Assembly (NCBI RefSeq): GCF_018070465.1
Contig: NZ_JAGPXT010000022.1
Coordinates: 25,848-89,847 of the forward strand
From: Micromonospora sp. C95
GTDB lineage: Bacteria > Actinomycetota > Actinomycetes > Mycobacteriales > Micromonosporaceae
DNA: 64,000 nucleotides
Reading direction: 5' to 3'
In this document: positions 43,030 through 50,505 of the stretch, piece after piece
Position numbering within the stretch: the first letter of the stretch is position 1
Layout: the number at the start of each line of letters is the position of its first letter
The notes under the pieces: generated by a model
Seen by the model: only the letters and a program-made list of their open reading frames with translations
Told to the model about the DNA's origin: nothing
Databases searched by the model: none
Position numbers and translations under genes: made by a program

Positions 43030-43953
43030 CCGGTTGTTCCCCCCGAGCAGCAGGTAGAGGACGGCCATCCGGACGGAGACACCGTTGGCGACCTGTTCGA
43101 CGATTGTGGAGCGGGGCGAGTCCGCGACCTCCGGCGTGATCTCCATGCCCCGGTTCATCGGGCCGGGATGCATGACGATGGCGTGCTCGGGCAGTCGGCC
43201 CATCCGCGGACCGTCCAGGCCGTACCTGCGGGCGTACTCGCGGGCGGACGGGAAGTAGGAGTCGTTCATCCGCTCCCGCTGCACCCGCAGCATCATCACC
43301 ACGTCCGAGGAGGGCAGCATCGCGTCGAGGTCGTAGCAGACGTCGGTGCCCGGGGCGAGGGCGGCGGCGATGTCGACCGGGATGAGCGTGGGCGGCCCGA
43401 CAAGCGTCACCTTGGCGCCGAGGGTGGACAGCAGCAGCACGTTGGAGCGCGCCACCCGGGAGTGCAGCACGTCACCGACCACCGCCACCGACAGGCCGGC
43501 CAGCCGCCCCAGCCGGGACCGCATCGTGTAGGCGTCGAGCAGCGCCTGGGTGGGATGCTCGTGGGTGCCGTCGCCGGCGTTGACCACCGAACCGTCGACC
43601 CAGTCGGCGAGGCGGTGCGGGGCACCCGAGGCGGGATGGCGGACCACCACCGCGTCGGCCCCCATCGCCTGCAGGGTCAGCGCGGTGTCCTTCAGGCTCT
43701 CGCCCTTGGCCACGCTGGAGCCCTTCGCCGAGAAGTTGATCACGTCGGCGCTGAGCCGCTTCGCCGCCGCCTCGAACGAGATCCGGGTACGGGTCGAGTC
43801 CTCGTAGAAGAGGTTGACCACGGTCCGGCCCCGCAACGCGGGCAGCTTCTTGACCTCGCGTCCGGCCACCGCGGCCATCTCCGCCGCGGTGTCCAGGATC
43901 TGGGTGGCCGTCTCGGCGTCGAGGTCCGCGCCGGAGAGCAGATGCCGGATCAT
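43027..43953 (-). CDS. pyrB: Aspartate carbamoyltransferase catalytic subunit
   Basis: Condenses carbamoyl phosphate with aspartate. The 308-residue protein has the carbamoyl-phosphate motif NLFYEDSTRTRISFEAAAKRL, the active-site HPTQALLDAYTM and HPGPMNRGMEI. No pyrI regulatory gene is adjacent. ATG 43953 (MIRHLLSGADLDAETATQIL) follows AAAGGTGG, supplied by the upstream repeat; GTG 43965 is too close to that SD. The stop is the first triplet of the tandem repeats. Confidence 0.96.
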   Translation of the reverse strand: MIRHLLSGADLDAETATQILDTAAEMAAVAGREVKKLPALRGRTVVNLFYEDSTRTRISFEAAAKRLSADVINFSAKGSSVAKGESLKDTALTLQAMGADAVVVRHPASGAPHRLADWVDGSVVNAGDGTHEHPTQALLDAYTMRSRLGRLAGLSVAVVGDVLHSRVARSNVLLLSTLGAKVTLVGPPTLIPVDIAAALAPGTDVCYDLDAMLPSSDVVMMLRVQRERMNDSYFPSAREYARRYGLDGPRMGRLPEHAIVMHPGPMNRGMEITPEVADSPRSTIVEQVANGVSVRMAVLYLLLGGNNR

Positions 43954-44014
43954 GAGCGGCGCCACCTTTCGTTCGCGACTGCGGGGCTCCGCTGCGCTGC
44001 ACTCCTCGCGCTCA
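43954..44014 (-). repeat. 60-bp stop-codon-anchored repeat between pyrR and pyrB
   Basis: Begins TGAGCGCGAGGAGTGCAGCG at the pyrR TGA (44012-44014). Ends GAACGAAAGGTGGCGCCGCTC directly before the pyrB ATG, providing its AAAGGTGG Shine-Dalgarno. It is a hybrid of the argJ-argB and pyrB-pyrC types in its middle part. Confidence 0.9.
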
Positions 44015-44596
44015 CCGGGCCTCCTCGCCGTGGAGGCGGACCTCGTCCGCGCCGTCGGTCTCGGCCAGCGTCACCTTGACGTTCTCGGCGAGCGCGGTCG
44101 GGATGTTCTTGCCGACGTAGTCGGCGCGGATCGGCAGCTGCCGGTGCCCCCGGTCGACGAGTACGGCGAGTTGCACCGTGGCGGGCCGCCCGAGGTCGCC
44201 GAGCGCGTCGAGGGCGGCCCGGACGGTCCGCCCGGAGAAGAGGACGTCATCGACGAGGATCACCCGCTTGCCGTCGATGCCACCGGCCGGCAACTGGGTG
44301 GGGCCGACCGCCCGGGTGGCGTGCCGGCGCAGGTCGTCGCGGTAGAGGGTGATGTCGAGCACGCCGACCGGCACCGAGATGCCCTCGAAGGAGCTGATCC
44401 GGGCGGCGAGGCGGCTGGCGAGGGGGGCACCCCGGGTAGGGATGCCGAGCAGCACGGTGTCGGCCGCGCCCTGGGTCTTCTCAAGGATCTGGTGAGCGAT
44501 GCGGTCGACGACGCGGTGCAGGTCGGCGCTGGTCAGGATCACCTTCACCGAGGGTTGTCGCGGCGGCGACGAGTGGGCAGCCGGTGGGTAGGCCAC
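44012..44596 (-). CDS. pyrR: Pyrimidine operon regulator / uracil phosphoribosyltransferase
   Basis: RNA-binding regulator that represses pyr expression when UMP is high; may also have UPRTase activity. The 194-residue protein contains IAHQILEKTQGAADTVLLGIPTRGAPLA, the PRPP-binding loop KRVILVDDVLFSGRTVRAALDAL and AVLVDRGHRQLPIRADYVGKN. GTG 44596 is preceded by GGAAGGAGG; the frame extends to 44620, but this would run through the regulatory hairpin. First gene of pyrR-pyrB-pyrC-carA-carB. Confidence 0.95.
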   Translation of the reverse strand: MAYPPAAHSSPPRQPSVKVILTSADLHRVVDRIAHQILEKTQGAADTVLLGIPTRGAPLASRLAARISSFEGISVPVGVLDITLYRDDLRRHATRAVGPTQLPAGGIDGKRVILVDDVLFSGRTVRAALDALGDLGRPATVQLAVLVDRGHRQLPIRADYVGKNIPTALAENVKVTLAETDGADEVRLHGEEAR

Positions 44597-44601
44597 GGCG
44601 G

Positions 44602-44641
44602 ACCTCCTTCCCCGCCTCACGGGACGGGTCGTTAAAGGACG
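44602..44641 (-). promoter_or_regulatory. PyrR-binding hairpin overlapping the pyrR ribosome binding site
   Basis: In transcript orientation the region reads CCTTTAACGACCCG then TCCCGTGAGGCGGGGAAGG. Outer CCTT/AAGG and upper CCCG/CGGG pairs enclose the UCC-G-GAGG loop that is characteristic of PyrR binding sites. Its 3' strand contains GGAAGGAGG, the pyrR Shine-Dalgarno. PyrR-UMP binding should therefore block translation of pyrR and the coupled genes, as described for mycobacteria. Confidence 0.88.
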
Positions 44642-44757
44642 TCGGATCCTCCCGGCCGGCCGGGAGCGGCCGGCGGAGGGGCTTGGGCAACGTTACCAGT
44701 GGTCGTCGCCGCCTCGACGCGCGGGCACCAGGTACTACGGCGCCACCCCGTCGCCGT

Positions 44758-44779
44758 TGGCTGACTGGCCAGTCAGCCA
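44758..44779. promoter_or_regulatory. Perfect 22-bp palindrome in the pyrR-bldD intergenic region
   Basis: TGGCTGACTGGCCAGTCAGCCA is exactly self-complementary and lies between the divergent pyrR and bldD starts. The TGAC-N6-GTCA core resembles a BldD half-site pair, though BldD boxes usually have a 5-nt spacer. It is a likely operator for one or both directions. Confidence 0.55.
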
Positions 44780-44830
44780 GGCGAAACCGGACAACTCACC
44801 CGGAGTGCACCATGCGAAGATCGCGACCAC

Positions 44831-44859
44831 TTGACCAGGTGTACGAATCCCCGTACCGT
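44831..44859 (+). promoter_or_regulatory. Probable bldD promoter
   Basis: TTGACC (-35, 44831-44836) and TACCGT (-10, 44854-44859) with a 17-bp spacer, about 50 bp before the bldD ATG. The -35 is close to consensus. Confidence 0.55.
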
Positions 44860-44912
44860 CACGCTCCGTAGCGAATCGCTGGGAGAACCCGAGCAGCACT
44901 GGGAGTGTCCGA

Positions 44913-45401
44913 ATGCCCTCTGAATACGCCAAGTCTCTGGGCGCCCGCCTGCGCTCCATCCGCCAGCAGCAGGGCCTGTCCCTGCAGGGGGTGGAGGAGA
45001 AGTCGAACGGGCGTTGGAAGGCCGTCGTGGTCGGCTCGTACGAGCGCGGCGACCGGGCCGTCACGGTGTCCCGACTGGCCGAGCTGGCCGAGTTCTACCG
45101 CGTTCCGGTCTCGGAGTTGCTGCCCGACGGCAGCGGGGTACGACACGAACCCACCAGCAAGATCGTTCTGGACCTGGAGCGCCTCTACGACGAGGCCAGC
45201 GAGGACCTCGCCTACGTGGCCCGGTACGCGCGCGCCATCCAGCAGCAGCGCGGGGACTACAACGGCCGGGTGCTGTCGATCCGCGCCGACGACCTGCGCG
45301 CCCTCGCGATCGTCTACGACGCCTCACCGTCCGGCCTGATCGAGCGGCTGACCGAGCACGGCGTACTGGTCGCCGACCCGCGGGCATTCTTCGCCTCCTG
45401 A
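44913..45401 (+). CDS. bldD: Developmental master regulator BldD
   Basis: 162-residue transcription repressor controlling sporulation genes in actinomycetes through c-di-GMP. The N-terminal HTH (1-80: EYAKSLGARLRSIRQQQGLSLQGVEEKSNGRWKAVVVGSYERG) is followed by a C-terminal domain. The domain carries the exact c-di-GMP signature RGD-X8-RxxD (R113-D115 and R124-D127: RGDYNGRVLSIRADD). ATG 44913 has GGGAG upstream. It diverges from pyrR and ends at a strong bidirectional terminator. It suggests a sporulating, filamentous host. Confidence 0.97.
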   Translation: MPSEYAKSLGARLRSIRQQQGLSLQGVEEKSNGRWKAVVVGSYERGDRAVTVSRLAELAEFYRVPVSELLPDGSGVRHEPTSKIVLDLERLYDEASEDLAYVARYARAIQQQRGDYNGRVLSIRADDLRALAIVYDASPSGLIERLTEHGVLVADPRAFFAS

Positions 45402-45417
45402 GATCGGATCACGCGAC

Positions 45418-45448
45418 AAGGGCCCGTGCCGCATGGCACGGGCCCTTT
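45418..45448. terminator. Bidirectional terminator between bldD and nusB
   Basis: 13-bp perfect stem AAGGGCCCGTGCC / GGCACGGGCCCTT with loop GCAT, flanked by A and T tracts. It sits between the convergent bldD and nusB genes. Confidence 0.92.
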
Positions 45449-45496
45449 CGTCGCTCTCGTCGCAGGTGCGGCGGTCATCGGTGACCGCCGCCCACG

Positions 45497-45931
45497 TCAG
45501 CGGGTGGCGTACTCGGCGATCCGGCCGAGCAGACCGTTGAGGAACCGTGGCGAGTCGTCGGTCGACATCTGCCGAGCCAGCTCCACCGCCTCGGTGATCG
45601 CCACCGCGTCGTCGATCTCGTCCAGATAGAGCAGCTCGTAGACCGCGATCCGGGCGAGGTTGCGGTCGACCACCGGCATCCGGTCGAGCGTCCAACCCTC
45701 GGCGTAGCTGGAGATCAGCTCGTCGATCCGGTCCAGGTGCCCGGCCACCCCCTCGACCAGGCCGACCGCGTACCCCAGGTGGTCGGGGCGCGGCTTCTCG
45801 ATCCGCTCGACGTAGCCGGCCAGCACCTCGACCGGCGGACGATCACGCAGGTCGGCCTCGAAGAGCACGTCCAACGCCCGCTTACGCGCCTTGCGGCGCG
45901 CCGGCATCTGCTGCTTCGGACCCTCGGACAT
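45497..45931 (-). CDS. nusB: Transcription antitermination factor NusB
   Basis: All-helical RNA-binding protein that joins NusE (S10) on boxA RNA in rRNA antitermination. The 144-residue protein has RRKARKRALDVLFEADLRDRPP, MPVVDRNLARIAVYELLYLDEIDDAVAITEAVELARQMS and FLNGLLGRIAEYATR. Its ATG overlaps the efp stop, so efp-nusB form one operon, as in many actinobacteria. Confidence 0.95.
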   Translation of the reverse strand: MSEGPKQQMPARRKARKRALDVLFEADLRDRPPVEVLAGYVERIEKPRPDHLGYAVGLVEGVAGHLDRIDELISSYAEGWTLDRMPVVDRNLARIAVYELLYLDEIDDAVAITEAVELARQMSTDDSPRFLNGLLGRIAEYATR

Positions 45932-46488
45932 CAGGCGCGGCCGAGGTAACGGCCGTCGCGGGTGTCGACCTTGATCTTTTCGCCGGTGGTGACGAAGAGC
46001 GGCACCTGGACGGTCGCACCCGTCTCCACCGTCGCCGGCTTGTTGCCACCGGTGGAGCGGTCGCCCTGCAGGCCCGGCTCGGTGTAGGTGACCTCCAACA
46101 CGACCGAGGTCGGCAGCTCGATGTAGAGCGGCACACCCTCGTGGGTGGCCACGATCGCCTCGGCCTCGGGCAGCAGATAGTTGGCTGCCTCGCCGACCGT
46201 CCCGCCCAGCACCGTGATCTGGTCGAACGTCTCCATGTCCATGAAGACGTAGTCCTCGCCGTCGGCGTACAGATACTGCATGGTGCGCTTGTCGACGGTC
46301 GCGGTCTCAACCTTGGTGCCCGCGTTGAAGGTCTTGTCGACCACCTTGCCGGAGAGCACGTTCTTCAGCGTGGTACGCACGAACGCACCACCCTTACCGG
46401 GCTTGACGTGCTGGAATTCGACGACGGCCCAGAGCTCCCCGTCGAGGTTGAGTACCAGGCCGTTCTTCAGGTCGTTGGTGGTGGCCAT
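45931..46488 (-). CDS. efp: Translation elongation factor P
   Basis: Helps ribosomes form peptide bonds at polyproline stretches. The 185-residue protein has three beta-barrel domains, starting MATTNDLKNGLVLNLDGELW. The tip loop HVKPGKGGAFVRTTLKN carries the conserved lysine. The C-terminal domain ends VDTRDGRYLGRA. No modification gene is adjacent. ATG 46488 follows AGGAA. Confidence 0.96.
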   Translation of the reverse strand: MATTNDLKNGLVLNLDGELWAVVEFQHVKPGKGGAFVRTTLKNVLSGKVVDKTFNAGTKVETATVDKRTMQYLYADGEDYVFMDMETFDQITVLGGTVGEAANYLLPEAEAIVATHEGVPLYIELPTSVVLEVTYTEPGLQGDRSTGGNKPATVETGATVQVPLFVTTGEKIKVDTRDGRYLGRA

Positions 46489-47068
46489 TTCCTGCCTTGA
46501 TCATCATTTGGCGGACAGACCTGGCAAGTCTACTCGCCGCCTTCCAAGCCGCCGACCGCCGTCGGCCGCCCACCGGTTGACGCCCTGGTCCGCCACGGTT
46601 CAGCCCGGCGCGGTCCGCCGCACCTCGACGCGGCGTCGGGCGGTCCGGCACGACTCTGCGTCACCGTGCGGCGCGCGCCAAACTCCGCGAGGCTTAGCAC
46701 CGTCAGTAGTGCCCCTCGCCGACCCCCACCCATCACGTGGCTCCTAATGACTTCTGGGGGTGAGCCGTTCGGCAAACTCCTGATGGGTAGGTAGCCGCCG
46801 GCAGACGAGCACTCGTGTCTCCTGGGCGTTGAGTCCTTTGCTCTGCTTCAACCCACGCATCGGTGACTTTCTGTGGCGATAGCCCCCCACGTCGTCGCCC
46901 GACCTCGACACAAAGGCGCTGGTCAGCCGTTAGTGCGTCGGTTGAAGCAGAGCAAAGGGACGGAAAGGGAAGGTGGACGGGTGCGCCAGCTCGTCACCAA
47001 GGGTGACGGGCACCGAGCGTAATCACTGTGTGGTACGGCTGCTGCTGAGACGTCGACCGACCCGCACG
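46489..47068. other. Gene-free 580-bp gap holding a MITE-like inverted repeat
   Basis: No supported ORF. The left part (46489-46740) should contain the efp promoter, which I could not define. The region 46835-46958 is bounded by long inverted repeats. The rest up to aroQ shows nothing recognisable. Composition is slightly lower in GC than the flanks. Confidence 0.6.
46835..46958. repeat. 124-bp element with 25-bp terminal inverted repeats
   Basis: Left end CCTTTGCTCTGCTTCAACCC plus ACGCA (46835-46859) and right end TGCGT plus CGGTTGAAGCAGAGCAAAGG (46934-46958) match at 24 of 25 positions around a 74-bp core. No clear target duplication and no ORF. It looks like a non-autonomous MITE-like repeat or a very large hairpin. 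Confidence 0.7.
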
Positions 47069-47515
47069 TCAGGCGGTCTGGTCGCGACGGCTGGCCAGGT
47101 GGTGCAGGGCAAGGCGGTAGCCGTCGACGCCGAGGCCGCAGATCACGCCGGTCGCCACCGCCGAGACGACCGAGTGGTGACGGAATTCCTCCCGCGTGTG
47201 GATGTTGGAGATGTGCACCTCCACCAACGGGCCGCGCAGCATCGCGCAGGCGTCCCGCACCGCGATCGAGTAGTGCGACCAGGCCGCCGGGTTGAGCACC
47301 ACCGCGGCACGCTCGTCGGCGGCGGCGTGCAGCCAACCGAGCAACTCGTGCTCGGCGTCGGTCTGCCGCACGACGACGTCCAGGCCCAGGTCCCGCCCGG
47401 TCGTCTCGCAGAGTTCCACCAGGTCGGCGTAGCTGGTCACCCCGTAGACGTCGACCTGGCGGGTGCCCAGCCGGCCCAGGTTCGGGCCGTTGAGCACGTA
47501 CACCCGCGCGCTCAC
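47069..47515 (-). CDS. aroQ: 3-dehydroquinate dehydratase, type II
   Basis: Third shikimate-pathway step. The 148-residue type II enzyme has VYVLNGPNLGRLGTRQVDVYG (with the lid Arg and Tyr), ELLGWLHAAADERAAVVLNPAAWSHYSIAV and EVHISNIHTREEFRHHSVVS (His). GTG 47515 overlaps the aroB stop. The longer frame to 48031 is a shadow of aroB. Last gene of aroC-aroK-aroB-aroQ. Confidence 0.95.
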   Translation of the reverse strand: MSARVYVLNGPNLGRLGTRQVDVYGVTSYADLVELCETTGRDLGLDVVVRQTDAEHELLGWLHAAADERAAVVLNPAAWSHYSIAVRDACAMLRGPLVEVHISNIHTREEFRHHSVVSAVATGVICGLGVDGYRLALHHLASRRDQTA

Positions 47516-48588
47516 CCCGACACCGCCCGGTAGGCGGCGCGCAGCAGGTCGTCGTCCGGGCCGTCGAGGATCGCCGGGCGGGCCAACCCGTCGAGCACCA
47601 CGAAGCGCAGCCTGCTGCCCCGGGCCTTCTTGTCGACCCGCATGGTGGACAGCAGGCGGGGCCATGCGTCGGCGGGGTAACTCGTCGGCAGGTCGAGCGC
47701 CGTCAGCACCGCACGGTGCCGCGCCGCGGTGGCCGCGTCCAACCGGCCGGCGAGGCGGGCCAGCTCGGCGGCGTACACCAGGCCGACCGACACGGCGTGA
47801 CCGTGCCGCCAGCGGTAACCCTCGACCTTCTCGATCGCGTGGGCCAGCGTGTGCCCGTAGTTGAGCACCTCCCGTACGCCCGACTCGCGCAGGTCTCCCG
47901 CGACCACGTCGGCCTTGACCCGGATGGCCCGCTCGATCAGCTCCCGGGTGACCGGCCCGGCCGGCTCGGTCGCGGCGGCCGGGTCGCTCTCGACCAGGTC
48001 GAGGATGACCGGATCGGCGATGAACCCGCACTTGACCACCTCGGCCAGGCCCGCCGCCAGGTCAGCCGGCGGGAGGCTGTCCAGCGTGGCCAGGTCGGCC
48101 AGCACGCCGACCGGCGGATGGAAGGCACCCACGAGGTTCTTACCGGCGGCGGTGTTGATCCCGGTCTTGCCACCCACCGCCGCGTCGACCATGCCGAGCA
48201 ACGAGGTGGCCACCGGCACCCACCGCACCCCGCGCAGCCAGCACGCGGCCACGAACCCGGCCAGGTCGGTGACCGCACCGCCGCCGAGACCGACCACCGC
48301 GTCGGTACGGGTGAACCCCGCCTCGCCGAGCCGGTCCCAGCACTGCGCCGCCACGTCGACATGCTTGCCGGCCTCGGCGTCGGGTACCTCGATCGTCAGG
48401 GGTGTCACCCCGGCCGCCGCCAGGCCGGCGCCGACCGCGTCGGCCAGTTCCTTCAGCGGCGGCGTGTGCAGCACCGCCGCCCGGGTGGCGTCGGGCAGCA
48501 GACCGGGCAGCGCATCGAGCAGGTCGCGGCCGACCAGTACGTCGTACGGCCGCTCGCCGCCGACCGGGATCCGGGTCACCTCGTCCAT
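47512..48588 (-). CDS. aroB: 3-dehydroquinate synthase
   Basis: NAD-dependent cyclisation of DAHP. The 358-residue protein has VVGLGGGAVTDLAGFVAACWLRGVRWVPVATSLLGMVDAAVGGKTGIN, EVVKCGFI, and the metal ligands in NYGHTLAHAIEK and RHGHAVSVGL. ATG 48588 was chosen over a longer upstream frame. 98 bp separate it from aroK. Confidence 0.96.
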   Translation of the reverse strand: MDEVTRIPVGGERPYDVLVGRDLLDALPGLLPDATRAAVLHTPPLKELADAVGAGLAAAGVTPLTIEVPDAEAGKHVDVAAQCWDRLGEAGFTRTDAVVGLGGGAVTDLAGFVAACWLRGVRWVPVATSLLGMVDAAVGGKTGINTAAGKNLVGAFHPPVGVLADLATLDSLPPADLAAGLAEVVKCGFIADPVILDLVESDPAAATEPAGPVTRELIERAIRVKADVVAGDLRESGVREVLNYGHTLAHAIEKVEGYRWRHGHAVSVGLVYAAELARLAGRLDAATAARHRAVLTALDLPTSYPADAWPRLLSTMRVDKKARGSRLRFVVLDGLARPAILDGPDDDLLRAAYRAVSG

Positions 48589-48686
48589 CGCCGGGAGCCT
48601 AGCCCACCCACCACCGATCCAACCCGCACCGCCACCGGGGTGCCCGAGGGGTGGAACAACCTCAGTCCGGCGGGCCACCTACCCCG

Positions 48687-49202
48687 CTATGACTTCAGCA
48701 GGGCGACGATCTCGGCGACGATCTCCTCGGGGGTGCGGCCGTCGGTGACGACCGTGGCGGTGGCGACCTCGGCGTAGAGCGGTCGGCGCTGGTCCATCAG
48801 GTGCTTCAGGGTGGCCCGGGGGTTGATCGCCAGCAGCGGCCGCCCGACGCCGAGACCGACCCGCTTGACCGCGTCCGGCAGCTCGACGGAGAGGTGCACC
48901 ACCCGGTGACCGACAAGTGCGGCCCGGTTCTCCTCGGCCAGCACCGCGCCGCCGCCCAGGGCGAGCACCCCGGAGCAGGAGGCCAGCGCCGCGGCGAGCG
49001 CCGCCCGTTCGAGGGTACGGAAGTGCGCCTCACCCTCGTCGACGAAGATCTCCGGGATCGGCTTGCCCGCCAGGCGCTCGATGTCGGCGTCGGTGTCCCG
49101 GAACTCGACGCCGAGCGCTTCGGCCAGGCCCTGCCCGACAGTGGTCTTGCCCGAGCCGGGCGCGCCGACCAGCACGCAGACCGGCCGGGTCGGACCGGTC
49201 AC
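48687..49202 (-). CDS. aroK: Shikimate kinase
   Basis: Phosphorylates shikimate at O3. The 171-residue P-loop kinase has Walker A VGAPGSGKTTVGQ, the shikimate-binding FRDTDADIERLAGKPI, the GGGAVL motif and the lid LLAINPRATLKHLMDQRRPLY. GTG 49202 overlaps the aroC stop (GTGA). Confidence 0.96.
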   Translation of the reverse strand: MTGPTRPVCVLVGAPGSGKTTVGQGLAEALGVEFRDTDADIERLAGKPIPEIFVDEGEAHFRTLERAALAAALASCSGVLALGGGAVLAEENRAALVGHRVVHLSVELPDAVKRVGLGVGRPLLAINPRATLKHLMDQRRPLYAEVATATVVTDGRTPEEIVAEIVALLKS

Positions 49203-50377
49203 CGGATCACCAGCGCGTCGAGGTAACCGGCCAGGTTGCGACGCATCTCGGCGACCGAGTCACCGCCGAACTTCTCCACCGCCGCCTCGGCCAGCACCAG
49301 CGCCACCATCGCCTCGGCGACCACGGCGGCGGCCGGCACCGCGCAGACGTCGGAGCGCTGGTTGATGGCGGTGGCCGGCTCACCGGTGCTGACGTCCACC
49401 GTGGCCAGCGCCCGGTTCAGCGAGGAGATCGGCTTCATCGCCGCCTTCACCCGCAACGGCTCACCGGTGGTGATGCCGCCCTCCAGGCCGCCGGCCCGGT
49501 CGGTGACGCGGCGCACGCCGGTGGCGGTGGGCATGATCTCGTCGTGCGCCTCGGAGCCCCGGGACCGGGCCTGCTGCCAGCCGTCGCCGATCTCCACTCC
49601 CTTGATCGCCTGAATCGACATCAGCGCGGTGGCCAGCCGGGCGTCGAGCTTGCGGTCCCACTGCACGTGGCTGCCCAGACCAGGCGGTACCCCGTACGCC
49701 AGCACCTCGACGATGCCGCCGAGGGTGTCGGCGGCCTTCTTCGCGGCGTCGACCTCGGCGACCATCCGGGCGCTGGCCTCCGGGTCGAGGCAGCGCAGCG
49801 GGTCGGCGTCGATCCGCTCGGCGTCCTCCGGCCGGGGCCGCAGCCCCGACTTGACGGCGACCGGGCCGAGCTCGACCACGTGCGAGACGATCTCGATGCC
49901 GAGCGCCTGCCGCACCAGTGCCTTGGCCACCGTGCCGACGGCGACCCGGGCGGCGGTCTCCCGCGCGCTGGCCCGCTCCAGGATCGGCCGGGCGTCGGTG
50001 TGGCCGTACTTCTGCATGCCGGCCAGGTCGGCGTGGCCGGGGCGGGGCCGGGTCAGCGGCGCGTTGCGGGCCTGCCGGGCCAACTCGTCGGGGTCGACGG
50101 GGTCGGCGGCCATCACCGTGCGCCACTTGGGCCACTCGGAGTTGCCGACCCGGATGGCGACCGGGCTGCCCAGCGTCACCCCGTGTCGCAGACCGCCGAC
50201 GATCTCGATCTCGTCCTGCTCGAAGGCCATCCGGGCACCCCGGCCGTAGCCGAGCCGGCGGCGGGCCAGCTCCCCGGCGATCTCGGTGGAGGTCACCTCG
50301 ACACCGGCCGGCACCCCCTCCAGCAACGCGACGAGTGCGGGTCCGTGCGATTCACCTGCGGTCAACCAACGCAACAC
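49199..50377 (-). CDS. aroC: Chorismate synthase
   Basis: FMN-dependent last step to chorismate. The 392-residue protein begins LRWLTAGESHGPALVALLEGVPAG and contains RPGHADLAGMQKYGHTD and RASARETAARVAVG, followed by GIVEVLAYGVPPGLGSHV. GTG 50377 gives the standard length, but no clear SD is visible. The upstream frame to 51139 is non-coding shadow. First of the shikimate genes here; no aroE was seen. Confidence 0.96.
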   Translation of the reverse strand: MLRWLTAGESHGPALVALLEGVPAGVEVTSTEIAGELARRRLGYGRGARMAFEQDEIEIVGGLRHGVTLGSPVAIRVGNSEWPKWRTVMAADPVDPDELARQARNAPLTRPRPGHADLAGMQKYGHTDARPILERASARETAARVAVGTVAKALVRQALGIEIVSHVVELGPVAVKSGLRPRPEDAERIDADPLRCLDPEASARMVAEVDAAKKAADTLGGIVEVLAYGVPPGLGSHVQWDRKLDARLATALMSIQAIKGVEIGDGWQQARSRGSEAHDEIMPTATGVRRVTDRAGGLEGGITTGEPLRVKAAMKPISSLNRALATVDVSTGEPATAINQRSDVCAVPAAAVVAEAMVALVLAEAAVEKFGGDSVAEMRRNLAGYLDALVIR

Positions 50378-50505
50378 GGCAATGAGTCTGTCACGCCCGG
50401 TGTCCCCCACCCCGCGCCGCCCGCCGCGTCCCGCCCTACGGACGCGCCGGCCGCACCCAGGCGAGCGGGCTGCGACCGACGAGTGCGGCGCGGCGGCGCG
50501 AACGG

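Noticed and set aside
44758..44779. Definite BldD box
   Set aside because: The half-sites TGAC and GTCA are six bases apart, while the described BldD consensus has five. Kept only as a palindrome of unknown function.
46530..47068. Small ORFs in the efp-aroQ gap
   Set aside because: Short, with random-looking composition, no SD and no recognisable domain.
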